Positions 17,983 through 26,318 of a stretch of DNA of 64,000 bases are shown here, in pieces (position 1 is the stretch's first letter; each line of letters opens with the position of its first letter). The notes beneath the pieces are model-generated. The model did no database searches. It was not told the origin of the DNA and worked only from the letters and a program-made list of their open reading frames with translations. Both the position numbers and the translations under genes were made by a program. Source of the stretch: Fodinicurvata halophila (GTDB lineage: Bacteria; Pseudomonadota; Alphaproteobacteria; Kiloniellales; DSM-21159); contig NZ_JBHSCW010000004.1 in NCBI RefSeq assembly GCF_042651425.1, forward strand, positions 124,001 to 188,000, in the 5' to 3' direction.

Positions 17983-18669
17983 TCAATGCCGCCCCACACC
18001 GGAGCGGGCCTCCATGACCGCCATCTCGAGGATGGTGATCAGTGTTTCGCCGCGCTTGGCCATGTCCGGGGCCTCCAGCAGAGCCTGTTTCTCCCTTGGG
18101 TCGAACGGGCAGATCATGGACAGCGAGGTAACCAGCCGTTCGGCGGGAGCCGCTTCGATGGACGACCAGTCGGCGGAGAGCCCGGTCAGATGGAAGTAGT
18201 CCTGCAGGATGGTGAGCAGCCGTTGGCGCTCGAATGTCTCCGGCAGCGATTGCGTCGTGAAGTCGGCGGCGAAATCACTCCAGTCCGGTCGTACGCGCCG
18301 ATAGCCGTCGACGCCCGCGATCTCCTCGGTGATGCGAAAGCGCACCAGGCCGGCCAGCGTGATCTGGCAGCGGCCGTCGCTGTTCTCCTGAAAGATGGCG
18401 ATACGTCCCGCGCAGCCGGTCTGGTAGACGGCTGCCGCACCCACGTCTTCGCCGTAGTCCTCGTCTTCGGCGCCTGCCGGCAGCTTGGGCTGGACCATCC
18501 CGATCAACCGCGGCCAGGCCAGCGTATCGCGCACCATGGCCAGATAGCGCGGCTCGAAGATATTGAGCGGAAGATTCCCGCCCGGCAGCAGCAGGGCGCC
18601 GGGCAGGGGAAAGATGGGCAGGCTGTCTGGCAGCTCTGCGAAACCCGGGCCGAAGAGGTCCCGCATCAT
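17983..18669 (-). CDS. LON peptidase substrate-binding domain protein
   Basis: A 228-residue cytosolic protein with only the N-terminal (PUA-like) domain of Lon, without ATPase or protease domains. The beginning LPIFPLPGALLLPGGNLPL and FEPRYLAMV are diagnostic. Its start overlaps the stop of the YbbN-like thioredoxin gene by 4 bases, so the two are likely co-translated. The role is presumed substrate recognition or protein quality control; no enzyme activity is expected. Confidence 0.88.
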   Translation of the reverse strand: MMRDLFGPGFAELPDSLPIFPLPGALLLPGGNLPLNIFEPRYLAMVRDTLAWPRLIGMVQPKLPAGAEDEDYGEDVGAAAVYQTGCAGRIAIFQENSDGRCQITLAGLVRFRITEEIAGVDGYRRVRPDWSDFAADFTTQSLPETFERQRLLTILQDYFHLTGLSADWSSIEAAPAERLVTSLSMICPFDPREKQALLEAPDMAKRGETLITILEMAVMEARSGVGRH

Positions 18670-19610
18670 GCGAAGATCAGGGACGACAGCTGCCGCCGGG
18701 CATCCTGGGTCACCGGATCGGTGGGCCCCCAGGCCTCGAAGTACTTCAGCAGCTGCTGACGGGCCGCATCCTCGTTCCAGTCCCGCTTGCGCCGGATGAT
18801 CTCCAGCAGGGCCTCGGCCGCGTCCTCCTTGCGACCCTGCGCGAAGTGAGCCTGGGCCAGCTCGAAGCGAGCCTGGTGGTCGTCCGGGTCCGCGGCAAGC
18901 CTGGATTCCAGTTCGCTGGCATCGCCGCTCTCGGCGGCCTGGCGCGCCAGGTCCAGGGCGGAGTGGACGGCCTGGATCTCGGGGTTGCTGCGCAGCGGTT
19001 CGGTCAACTCATTCAGGGCCTGCTCGACCTCCTCCAGGTCGCCCATGTCGATCCGGCAGCGCAGCAGGCCGGCAAAGGCGCCGGCATTCTCGGAGTCCTG
19101 CTCCAGAATGGAAATATAGGTCTGCATGGCCTCCTCGGCCTGACCGTCCTTGCGCTGCTGTTCGGCCTGTTCCAGCAGTTCCTGGGTGGTGGGGCCGCCT
19201 GCCGAGACGCCGGCGGCATCGGTGACCCGCTTGAGGAACTCGTTCAGCTGGCTTTCGGGCAACACGCCCTGGAACCCATCGATCGGCTGGCCCTGATAGA
19301 AGGCATAGACCGTGGGCAGGGACTGGATCCGCAACTGCTGGGCCAGCTCCTGGTTCTGGTCCACGTCGATCTTGACCAGCTTCACCGCCCCGCGCGCTTC
19401 CTTCACGACCTTTTCCAGGGCCGGAGTCAGCTGCTTGCACGGGCCGCACCAGTCCGCCCAGAAATCCACCAGGACGGGCTGCTGCATCGAGGCATCGATG
19501 ACGTCAGCCCTGAAATTCTGCAGGTTGGATTCCTTGATCAGGTCGCCGGCCGCGCCTGCTGTGTCCTGTGCCGCGTTTCCCGACGAGGACAGGCCGATGA
19601 GAGGCTCCAT
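18666..19610 (-). CDS. YbbN-like co-chaperone: thioredoxin domain plus TPR region
   Basis: A 314-residue protein. Residues about 25-130 form a thioredoxin fold with WADWCGPCKQL (Cys near 54 and 57); the rest is helical TPR-type sequence (KDGQAEEAMQTYISIL, AQAHFAQGRKEDAAEALLEI). This layout matches E. coli YbbN/CnoX, a holdase that protects proteins from oxidative damage. Unlike E. coli YbbN, the full CGPC pair is kept, as in other alphaproteobacteria. It overlaps the LON-domain gene by 4 bases. Confidence 0.88.
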   Translation of the reverse strand: MEPLIGLSSSGNAAQDTAGAAGDLIKESNLQNFRADVIDASMQQPVLVDFWADWCGPCKQLTPALEKVVKEARGAVKLVKIDVDQNQELAQQLRIQSLPTVYAFYQGQPIDGFQGVLPESQLNEFLKRVTDAAGVSAGGPTTQELLEQAEQQRKDGQAEEAMQTYISILEQDSENAGAFAGLLRCRIDMGDLEEVEQALNELTEPLRSNPEIQAVHSALDLARQAAESGDASELESRLAADPDDHQARFELAQAHFAQGRKEDAAEALLEIIRRKRDWNEDAARQQLLKYFEAWGPTDPVTQDARRQLSSLIFA

Positions 19611-19785
19611 GTCTAAAATCTCCGCCTTGCTGACAACTCAATAAGATATAGCCGGAACTACCGCTGTAAAGAGTTGGACAGCGGCCTCCGTCACCATGGC
19701 AAATGTGGCGGTTTGAGGACCGTGAAACAAGGGTGGCGACAGCGTGTTGTCGCGCCGGCGCATGCCGGGACGCGACGTCCTGCTC

Positions 19786-20331
19786 TCAATCCAGGGAAAT
19801 GACCTGAGGGTAATGCCCCACGGACTCCAGAAAACGCAGCAGGTCCCGTGGCGAGAGCGCTGTCGTGCGGGCGTTGTCCAGAGGATGGAAATTGAGGGGA
19901 TCATACTCCATCAGCGCGGAGTCCAGCACCATCTGGACCGCATCCTGCCGGTCGTTGATCACCGCGAAGGGCGTGACGGCACCCGGGATGACGCCCAGAT
20001 ACTGCATCAGCCGTTCCGGCCGGCCGAAGGACAGCCGTCCCGCATCCAGACGTTCGCCCAGATCCTTCAGGTCGATCGCGCGATCCTCCAGGCAGGTGAC
20101 CAGCCACATGCCGCCCTTCTTGTTGCGCAGGAACAGGTTCTTGGTGTGTCCGCCGGGCAGTTCCCCGCGCAATGACCGGGAGTCCTCCACCGTGTAGAGG
20201 GGGGGATGCTCCACCGTGCGACAGGTTATGCCCAGCTCATCGAGCCGCGCAAAAAGGTCCTCCGGCGTATGGGGTTCACTGCCATCGACGAGCTGGGCAG
20301 GGGGGTCGTTCTGTTCCACTGTCTCGTTCAT
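19786..20331 (-). CDS. prolyl-tRNA editing (YbaK/ProXp) domain protein
   Basis: A 181-residue stand-alone editing domain. Family features are the early TPEDLFARLDELGI, HPPLYTVEDS, GGHTKNLFLRNKKG (with the catalytic lysine) and the late HPLDNARTTALSPRDLL. It resembles ProXp-ala/PrdX, which clears Ala-tRNA(Pro). I start it at the ATG at 20331; an upstream in-frame ATG adds four residues. It is a single gene, with the tRNA-Gly gene behind its promoter on the other strand. Confidence 0.88.
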   Translation of the reverse strand: MNETVEQNDPPAQLVDGSEPHTPEDLFARLDELGITCRTVEHPPLYTVEDSRSLRGELPGGHTKNLFLRNKKGGMWLVTCLEDRAIDLKDLGERLDAGRLSFGRPERLMQYLGVIPGAVTPFAVINDRQDAVQMVLDSALMEYDPLNFHPLDNARTTALSPRDLLRFLESVGHYPQVISLD

Positions 20332-20464
20332 GGCGCAGATCATAGCCCGCCCGCCCGGCCGGATAAAGAACTCCGAGGTGCAAGCGGCTGCGATGCGAAC
20401 ACAATGAAGAAAGACTCTTGCAATGCCGCGCCCGAGGCGTTACATCCCCAACACTCTACAGGAT

Positions 20465-20539
20465 GCGGGCGTAGCTCAGGGGTAGAGCACAACCTTGCCA
20501 AGGTTGGGGTCGTGGGTTCGAATCCCATCGCCCGCTCCA
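20465..20539 (+). tRNA. tRNA-Gly (anticodon GCC)
   Basis: A complete cloverleaf of 75 bases including an encoded CCA end. The acceptor stem GCGGGCG pairs with CGCCCGC. The anticodon stem CAACC/GGTTG encloses TTGCCAA with GCC at 20497-20499. The T-arm GTGGGTTCGAATCCCAT is canonical. A transposase remnant lies 55 bases beyond its 3' end. Confidence 0.97.
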
Positions 20540-20862
20540 TTCTCCCAAGGTCCGTTCCGGACACATGGTTTACATTTGATACCGGAGAGATGGTTTACAG
20601 TTTCTCCGGGGCGAATGGATTGGGACCGGGTTCGATACGGTCCGTTTCCTTGTCGAAGACTCCCAGATCATAGTCCATGAAGCTGACCAGCTGAAGGCTC
20701 TTCCCCATGAACGGGTGATGGGCATTCGCTTGCTCTGAAGTTCAGAACAATGCGCTGAAGCACTCAGACCGGATCCGGTTCTGGGACGTGATGAATTCAC
20801 GCCAGTGGTCTGTTTGACAGGGACGGGCCAAGGGCCCGTCCCCAGACTCACCCGCCCCGTAC
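20540..20862. other. non-coding stretch between tRNA-Gly and the globin gene
   Basis: Apart from the IS481-type remnant, this stretch holds a perfect 10-bp hairpin, GGGACGGGCC-AAG-GGCCCGTCCC, at about 20819-20841. It lies just past the globin stop codon and could end globin transcription. It lacks a clear T-run, so it may be part of a dispersed repeat instead. I see no intact gene here. Confidence 0.45.
20595..20740 (-). pseudogene. C-terminal remnant of an IS481-family transposase
   Basis: On the minus strand, a frame open for about 48 codons ends at TAA (20597-20595). It reads HHPFMGKSLQLVSFMDYDLG and then a tail of DKETDRIEPGPNPFAPEKL. The string LVSFMDYDLG-F closely resembles the end of IS481-type integrase-core transposases. 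A TGA interrupts the frame just upstream, and no DDE catalytic region survives. Downstream, ATGGTTTACA appears twice, as in the terminal region of such elements. It is a dead fragment beside tRNA-Gly. Confidence 0.6.
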
Positions 20863-21231
20863 TTATCTGTGAACGATTTCCTCCTTGAGCGAATAGGCTA
20901 TGCCCAAGATTTCGTCGCAGACCGGTTGCGGATATTCCAGCTCCTTCATCGCCTGCATGATATCGTCGACCACGGCGACGAATTCGGCCGCGCTGACATT
21001 CATGCCGGTATGCGTTTCGATCATCGACCGACCTGTGTATTCCACCGGCCCGCCGGAACCGGCCGCGAGAAATTCCTTAGTCTTCTCACGGGCGTGATCC
21101 GTCTCCTCGTCGGTGAGGGCCCTGTACCGGGGGTTGACGACCTCGTTCTGGAGATGGAGGTCGACGATGCGGTTCACGAGCTTGTCGATACCTTCCTTGC
21201 GGCCTAGTCTGTCATAAAGCGTTTCACTCAT
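20863..21231 (-). CDS. group I truncated hemoglobin
   Basis: A 122-residue 2-over-2 globin. The proximal heme-binding histidine is His74 in SMIETHTGMNVSAAEF, and the N-terminal SETLYDRLGRKEGIDKLV is standard. Such proteins bind O2 or NO and often act in nitric oxide or redox protection. It is divergent from the large TPR protein; the 105 bases between them carry two palindromes, which suggests linked control. Confidence 0.88.
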   Translation of the reverse strand: MSETLYDRLGRKEGIDKLVNRIVDLHLQNEVVNPRYRALTDEETDHAREKTKEFLAAGSGGPVEYTGRSMIETHTGMNVSAAEFVAVVDDIMQAMKELEYPQPVCDEILGIAYSLKEEIVHR

Positions 21232-21266
21232 GGCAAGATGCTCCTTTACTGGATTACGTTTTCAGG

Positions 21267-21312
21267 CAGGTGCACCGCGCACCTGTCCGAGAGACGTAAC
21301 AACCCTTGTTAC
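21267..21312. promoter_or_regulatory. two palindromes between the globin and TPR genes
   Basis: CAGGTGC-ACCGC-GCACCTG at 21267-21285 and GTAACAA-CCC-TTGTTAC at 21296-21312 are both perfect 7-bp inverted repeats. They sit in the 105-base space between two divergent starts. They are candidate operators; the regulator is unknown. The second lies only 25 bases before the TPR-protein ATG. Confidence 0.5.
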
Positions 21313-21336
21313 AACCGCGACAAAGGGTGCCGAGCC

Positions 21337-23382
21337 ATGACGGACGCAGACTTCTCGCCGATTCGTGTCGCCCTCGATGCCGGGGACTTCGACCGGGCCC
21401 AGACTCTGCTTGCCGAACTGTCCATCCCACCCTCGGCCGAGCTGTTGGAGCTGCGGGCACAGGCGGCGTACGGAGCCGGCGACCTGGAAGAAACGCTGGC
21501 TGCCTACGGGCAGCTATACCAGCTCCACCTGGAAGGCGGCCAAACTCACGGCGCAGCCTTCGCCGCCGTCATGATGGGCATGTACCTGATGATGGACTCG
21601 GGCCTGATGGCCACCGTGCGCGCGTGGCTGTCACGCGCGGAGTGCCTGATGGATGATGCGCCCGACAGCCCGGTCTGGGCGTGGCTCGCCGCGGTGCGGA
21701 CCTACGAGCGCCTGATGTGCGGCGATATGCCGGGGACGGGGCATTGGGCGCGCAAGGCCATGGACGGGGGACAAAGACACGGGCTGGCCCCGCCGTCGAT
21801 CATCGGGCAGGTCGCCCTGGCACGGGTCTGGATCCATGACGGCGACGTCGATGAAGGGCTGAAAGCGCTGGACGATGTTGCCGTGGAGCTGAGCTCCGGC
21901 AATCTCGACCCCCTCACCACGGGCCAGATGTGGTGCGAGGTTATCTGCGCGATGCAGTGGATCGGTCAGCACGACCGTGCCGAGGAATGGACCGTAGCAA
22001 TGGAACGATGGCGCCAGGGGGCTGCGTTCGGCGGTCTCAACGGCCGCTGCCGTGTGCACCGGGCGGAGATCATGCGCCTGCGGGGCCCCTGTGACGAAGC
22101 CGAGCAGGAGGCGCTGCTGGCATGCGAAGAGCTGCGCCCGTGGATGCGGCGGGAATTCGGCTGGCCACTGACCGAGCTCGGCAACGCGAGGCTGCGCAAA
22201 GGCGATTTTGCCGGAGCTGAGGAAGCCTTTCTGGCGGCACACCAGAATGCTTGGTTGCCTCAGCCAGGGCTTGCATTGCTGCGATTGGCCCAGGGCCGGG
22301 TCGAGGAAGCCCTGGCGATGATCGAGAGCGCCCTCGAGCATCCATTCGATATCCCCTCGAAGGAGCGCCCGCCTTCGGGTGGCCTGCGGCGGGCGCCCCT
22401 GCGCGAGGCGCAGGTGGTGATCGCCCTGGCCGCCGGTGATGACCAGGCGGCCCGTACAGCCGCCAACGACCTCACCGAGATCGCCCAAATGTACCAGAGC
22501 CGCACATTGCAGACCTCCGCGCTCGCCGCAAAAGGTCGCCTGGCGTTGCATGACGGGCAGAAATGCGAGGCCATCCGCCTGCTGAGTGAAGCCGTCATGG
22601 AATGGGTGTCGCTGCGCATGCCGTTCGAGGCGGCGACTCTGCGTATTGTGTTGGCGGCAGCTCACCGAGCGGCGGGCGACGACAGCACCGCCGAGCTGGA
22701 ACTTGACGCCGCCTGTCGGGCCTTTGAGGCACTCAACGCCAGACCCTGGGCGGACCTGGCTCGTGAACAGGTTCCGTCGGCATCTGTACGGACGGCGGCG
22801 ACCCGCGAACAGTGCGTCTTTCGCCGCGAGGGAGAGATGCGAACGGTGACCTTCGATGGCCGCACCGTGCGCCTGAAGGACCTCAAGGGTATGCGCTATC
22901 TGGAGCGCCTGCTGGCGGAACCCGGCCGTGACTTCCACGTGCTCGACCTGGTGGCGGTGGAGCGGGGCGCGTTCCCGGTCGGAGACCCCGCGGATGCTTC
23001 CAGCATGGATGCGCAATGCGGCCTGGAGGTGTTCGATTCAAAGGCCCGCGAGGCATACCGGCAGCGGCTTGCCGAGACGGAGGAGGACATTGCGGAGGCG
23101 GAGGCTGCCAACGACTTGCATCGGGCGGAGCTGGCACGGGCCGATCGCCAGTTTCTTATCGATGAACTCCGCCGCGGCGTTGGCCTGAATGACCGGGCCC
23201 GGACCATTGGGGATGGCTTTGAGCGCGCACGCACCAGCGCAACCCGTTCGCTTCGATACACCCTCGATCGGATCGCCCAACATCATCCGAGCCTTGGTGA
23301 GCACCTGGTACGAACGATTCATACAGGCACCTATTTCACCTACAAGCCCGACCCTCGTGCACGGGTGGACTGGAAGACCTGA
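21337..23382 (+). CDS. large TPR-type protein with a C-terminal domain shared with multidomain transcriptional regulators
   Basis: A 681-residue, probably cytosolic protein. Residues about 1-470 are helical repeats of the TPR/MalT kind (FDRAQTLLAELSIPPSAELL, GDFAGAEEAFLAAHQNAWLP). From about residue 493 the sequence changes to a module starting CVFRREGEMRTVTFDGRTVR, then LKGMRYLERLLAEPGRDFHV, a coiled-coil-like Glu/Ala-rich helix, and an end TGTYFTYKPDPRARVDW. I recall this tail from large AAA/LuxR- or adenylate-cyclase-type regulators of actinobacteria and myxobacteria. Here it stands without kinase, ATPase or LuxR DNA-binding parts. I start it at the ATG at 21337 after AAAGGGTG; a longer in-frame form covers the palindromes. 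Function unknown. Confidence 0.75.
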   Translation: MTDADFSPIRVALDAGDFDRAQTLLAELSIPPSAELLELRAQAAYGAGDLEETLAAYGQLYQLHLEGGQTHGAAFAAVMMGMYLMMDSGLMATVRAWLSRAECLMDDAPDSPVWAWLAAVRTYERLMCGDMPGTGHWARKAMDGGQRHGLAPPSIIGQVALARVWIHDGDVDEGLKALDDVAVELSSGNLDPLTTGQMWCEVICAMQWIGQHDRAEEWTVAMERWRQGAAFGGLNGRCRVHRAEIMRLRGPCDEAEQEALLACEELRPWMRREFGWPLTELGNARLRKGDFAGAEEAFLAAHQNAWLPQPGLALLRLAQGRVEEALAMIESALEHPFDIPSKERPPSGGLRRAPLREAQVVIALAAGDDQAARTAANDLTEIAQMYQSRTLQTSALAAKGRLALHDGQKCEAIRLLSEAVMEWVSLRMPFEAATLRIVLAAAHRAAGDDSTAELELDAACRAFEALNARPWADLAREQVPSASVRTAATREQCVFRREGEMRTVTFDGRTVRLKDLKGMRYLERLLAEPGRDFHVLDLVAVERGAFPVGDPADASSMDAQCGLEVFDSKAREAYRQRLAETEEDIAEAEAANDLHRAELARADRQFLIDELRRGVGLNDRARTIGDGFERARTSATRSLRYTLDRIAQHHPSLGEHLVRTIHTGTYFTYKPDPRARVDWKT

Positions 23383-23814
23383 CGCACTCCCGGTCTACGG
23401 TAGGAACCGTCTCTGCAGCATGTCCCGGGATCGATGAACCGATTGTGAAGTGAGGACGCGTCGCACGGCTAATGTAACTTTTATGTTGGTGGAGCGTGAT
23501 GAAGGCGAGAGCTCCAGGTGGCGCCAGGCGATCATGTCTCGTCAATGGGCTTTCCGGAGCGCGCCCCTGGCGAACTGCCCGGTCCCCAGCCTGTGGGCAT
23601 GCCAAAGCCAGCGGAGCTGGACGCGTGCGCAGTAAGGGCAGCAAGATCGATGGTTAGCAGCACTACAACAAAGAGGTTGAAGCCGATCCAGAGCCAGATG
23701 CTCGAGTCCACGGGGCATGTTCCCGGTCAAACTCCCCGCGCAGGGGAGAAGACGACAAGGCTGGATACCTGCTAATGGGCCGGTTCGAAACGAGCCGGCC
23801 CTCGGCAAGGGGAC
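23383..23814. other. 432-base stretch with gene debris and a hairpin
   Basis: I see no intact gene. A short N-terminal remnant resembling TerC lies on the minus strand at about 23637-23711. A strong hairpin, GGGCCGGTTCG-AAA-CGAGCCGGCCC at 23777-23801 with one G-U pair, lies 14 bases past the zinc-ribbon gene's stop and may end its transcript, though no T-run follows. Confidence 0.5.
23637..23711 (-). pseudogene. possible N-terminal remnant of a TerC-family membrane protein gene
   Basis: From a GTG at 23711 the minus strand reads VDSSIWLWIGFNLFVVVLL and then TIDLAAL, closely resembling the first membrane span of TerC/Alx proteins (WLGFN-FVL-LLALDLG-F). After about 25 codons the likeness stops and the frame continues into unrelated Ser/Gly-rich sequence. 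The family is usually over 300 residues, so this is at most a fragment. It was recognised from memory only. Confidence 0.4.
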
Positions 23815-24054
23815 TCAGAAATCGAACAATTCACTCAGCATCGACTTGCGCTTCCCATGGCGCTGGCCATCATGGCGTGATTCGCTATGGGATTGATGGC
23901 CCTGCGGCCGCGCCGCACCATCTGATCGATCGATCAGCGTATCCAGCTCCCCGCGGTCAAGCCATACACCACGGCATTTCGGGCAATAGTCGATCTCTAT
24001 TCCCTGCCGCTCGGTCATCATCAAGTCGATCTGGTCAATCGGGCACTTCATCAT
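23815..24054 (-). CDS. small zinc-ribbon protein (zf-TFIIB domain)
   Basis: A 79-residue protein. A single zinc ribbon, CPIDQIDL at the start followed by IDYCPKCRGVWLDRGELD, is the zf-TFIIB pattern, with CPxC and CPKC knuckles partly altered (first Cys alone, then the CPKC pair). The C-terminus is a His/Lys/Arg/Ser-rich tail (SHSESRHDGQRHGKRK) ending in the SMLSELFDF typical of this small family. Function is unknown; nucleic acid or metal binding is plausible. Confidence 0.8.
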   Translation of the reverse strand: MMKCPIDQIDLMMTERQGIEIDYCPKCRGVWLDRGELDTLIDRSDGAARPQGHQSHSESRHDGQRHGKRKSMLSELFDF

Positions 24055-24372
24055 GTCACTCCATAGTCCGAATAGGCTGGCCGGACCGCGGCCAAGCGGG
24101 CGCAGCTTTGCGAGAACGACTTGGAGGACGACGGGCTTTGAAAAGGCTCGGCCAGCAAGTCAGCGCTTCACTGCAGCTAACTCGAAGTCCGACATCGCAG
24201 GATCGGATGGATCTGCCAGAGGGGCCCGGACGGCAGATAATTGGCAACGCTCCCTGCCGCTTTCAAGTACTCATGAGGGTCGAGCCGATCTGCGTCCTGC
24301 GCTCCGCGATACAGGTGCCTCTTGCGGCCTAATACCTGGAGGGAAAGGCCGGCTCCATAGAGCCCAGGCATG
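24055..24372. other. 318-base stretch without a supported gene
   Basis: No convincing coding sequence. On the minus strand a 64-codon open frame (24177-24371) includes LGRKRHLYRGAQ and RLDPHEYLKA, which loosely recall IS66 transposase C-terminal sequence, but the likeness is too weak to annotate. Promoter signals for the zinc-ribbon gene should lie near 24055-24120. Confidence 0.35.
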
Positions 24373-26040
24373 TCACTCCTCCTGCGCGGCCTCGTCTTCG
24401 GCCATCTTGCGCAAGGTTCGGCGCACGATCTTGCCGGTGGTCGTCATCGGCATGTCCTCGATGAAGCGGACGACGCGCGGATACTCGTGGGCCGCCAGGC
24501 GCGACTTGACGAACTGCGCGATGTCCTCGGCCAGGGTCTCCGAGGGATCGAAACCGTCCTTCAACACGACATAGGCCGCGACCACGCTGCCCCGGAGGGG
24601 ATCGGGCTTGCCGACGACGCCGGCAAGACGCACGGCCTCGTGCGCGAGCAGGCAATCCTCGACCTCGGACGGCCCGATCCTGTAGCCGGCCGAGCTGATC
24701 ACATCGTCGTGTCGCCCCACGAAGCGGATCCGGCCATGTGCATCACGGATCCCTCGATCCCCCGTCAGGAGCCATTTGCCGCGCGGTCCTTCAACGAACT
24801 TCTCGCGCGTCGCCTCGGGGTTGTTCCAGTAGCCGAGGAACATGACCGGATCTGGTGCCAGCACGGCAATGGCGCCTTCCGTTTCATCGGGTTGTGGGGT
24901 GCCTGCGGCCTCATCGAGCACATCGACCACGTGGCCCGGCACCGGATAGCCCATCGTTCCCGGCAGCGGGGGCTCGAGCGCGGCGCAGGACGAGACGATC
25001 ATGTTGCATTCGGTCTGGCCGTAGAATTCGTTGATGGTGACGTCGAGGTGCTGCTTTCCCCATTCGATCAGCTCCACGCCGAGGGTCTCACCGCCGCTTG
25101 CCACCGAGCGCAGCTTGACTCCCTGCACTTCCTCGGAGGGCAGGAGCTTCATCATCTTCAGGGCCGTGGGCGGCAGGAAAGTGTTCCGGATGCGATGGCG
25201 GCGGATCAGTTCGAACGCGACCTCTGCGGTGAACTTTGACAGGCGGCAGGCGACAACGGCAATACCGTGATGGAGTGCCGGCATGAGGACGTCGAGCAAG
25301 CCGCCGATCCAGGCCCAATCTGCCGGTGTCCAGAAGCGGTCGCCTTCGTGGGGCAGGAAGTCGTGGCTGATCTCGACGCCAGGAAGATGTCCGAGAAGGA
25401 CCCTGTGCGCGTGCAGCGCCCCCTTCGGATTGCCGGTGGTGCCGGAAGTGTAGATGATAAGCGCCGGATCGTCGGCCCGTGTGGCCACCGGTTCGAAGCT
25501 CTCCGACTGGCTCTCGCAGGCTGCGGCGAAATCCTCGGCCGGCCCCATGGCCCCGTCCACACAGAAGATCCGTTCCAAGGCGGGTAGCCGGTCGAGAAGG
25601 GGAACCAGCTTCTCGACACCTGTACTGTCCGTGATGACCGCCTTGGTGCCGGAGTCGCCGAGCCTGTGCAGAAGCGCATCCGGTCCAAACAGGGTGAACA
25701 GCGGGATCGAGATACAGCCCAACTTTGCCACCGCGATATGGGCCACCGCCGTTTCGATCCGCTGCGGCAGCAGCACGCCGACCCTGTCCCCGACCGCCTG
25801 CTCGTGGCGGCCGATGCCTCGCGCCGCCAACGCATTGGCCAGCCGGTTCGACATGACCTTCAAGTCCGAATAACGATACTCGCGAACCGCATTGTCCGGA
25901 TCGATATCGATGATGGCCACGCGGTCCGGAGTCCGCTCGGCCCATCGGTCGCAGACATCCACTCCGATGTTGTAGTGCTCGGGAATGTCCCAGCTGAATG
26001 TGCTCCGGACCTGATCGAACGTCTTTCCCCGATTCAGCAT
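24373..26040 (-). CDS. AMP-dependent acyl-CoA synthetase (acetyl/medium-chain acyl-CoA ligase type)
   Basis: A 555-residue ANL-superfamily ligase that makes acyl-CoA from a carboxylate, ATP and CoA. The phosphate loop IIYTSGTTGNPKGALHAH lies near residue 197. NEFYGQTECNMIV is the A5 region, LLTGDRGIRDAHGRIRFVGR the hinge, and MTTTGKIVRRTLR near the C-terminus carries the catalytic lysine. GQTECN and the overall pattern fit the acetyl-/medium-chain (MACS) branch better than long-chain FadD. No pathway partners lie beside it, so the substrate is open. Confidence 0.88.
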   Translation of the reverse strand: MLNRGKTFDQVRSTFSWDIPEHYNIGVDVCDRWAERTPDRVAIIDIDPDNAVREYRYSDLKVMSNRLANALAARGIGRHEQAVGDRVGVLLPQRIETAVAHIAVAKLGCISIPLFTLFGPDALLHRLGDSGTKAVITDSTGVEKLVPLLDRLPALERIFCVDGAMGPAEDFAAACESQSESFEPVATRADDPALIIYTSGTTGNPKGALHAHRVLLGHLPGVEISHDFLPHEGDRFWTPADWAWIGGLLDVLMPALHHGIAVVACRLSKFTAEVAFELIRRHRIRNTFLPPTALKMMKLLPSEEVQGVKLRSVASGGETLGVELIEWGKQHLDVTINEFYGQTECNMIVSSCAALEPPLPGTMGYPVPGHVVDVLDEAAGTPQPDETEGAIAVLAPDPVMFLGYWNNPEATREKFVEGPRGKWLLTGDRGIRDAHGRIRFVGRHDDVISSAGYRIGPSEVEDCLLAHEAVRLAGVVGKPDPLRGSVVAAYVVLKDGFDPSETLAEDIAQFVKSRLAAHEYPRVVRFIEDMPMTTTGKIVRRTLRKMAEDEAAQEE

Positions 26041-26257
26041 TGCACTCCCTCCGGATCGCCTTCGGCCACATGCAAGGACTGCAGGAAACTATCCGGGTCA
26101 TTCAGGCAATCGCTTGATCGCTCCAGGATAGCATCGCTCTCTGAAAGTCCCCACAGATGACCTTGGAGCATGTCAGAGCGCCTCTTTGCAGTTCGACACA
26201 TGACAGGGCCGTGTTCGGCACCTTTTCCCGGCATCGAGACTCCGCTGTGAGAGCTGC

Positions 26258-26290
26258 AGAGAAAAGGGGCGCCGCAACAGCGGCACCCCC
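26258..26290 (-). terminator. rho-independent terminator of the usp-BCCT operon
   Basis: Reading the minus strand, GGGGTGCCGC-TGTT-GCGGCGCCCC (one G-U pair) is followed by TTTTCTCTGC. It lies about 30 bases after the BCCT transporter stop. Confidence 0.85.
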
Positions 26291-26318
26291 TTCCCATAAG
26301 CTCGCCCGTGGACGGACT

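Noticed and set aside
20340..20564. 74-codon minus-strand frame covering tRNA-Gly
   Set aside because: It reads the complement of the tRNA, a common false gene (MGFEPTTPTLARLCSTPEL type).
24177..24371. possible IS66 transposase fragment on the minus strand
   Set aside because: Only two short stretches (LGRKRHLYRG and RLDPHEYLKA) recall the family, and alignment would need a large gap.
20540..24372. phage or island attachment duplicate of the tRNA-Gly 3' end
   Set aside because: The only echo is an 8-base GGTTCGAA within a hairpin at 23782-23789, which is too short.
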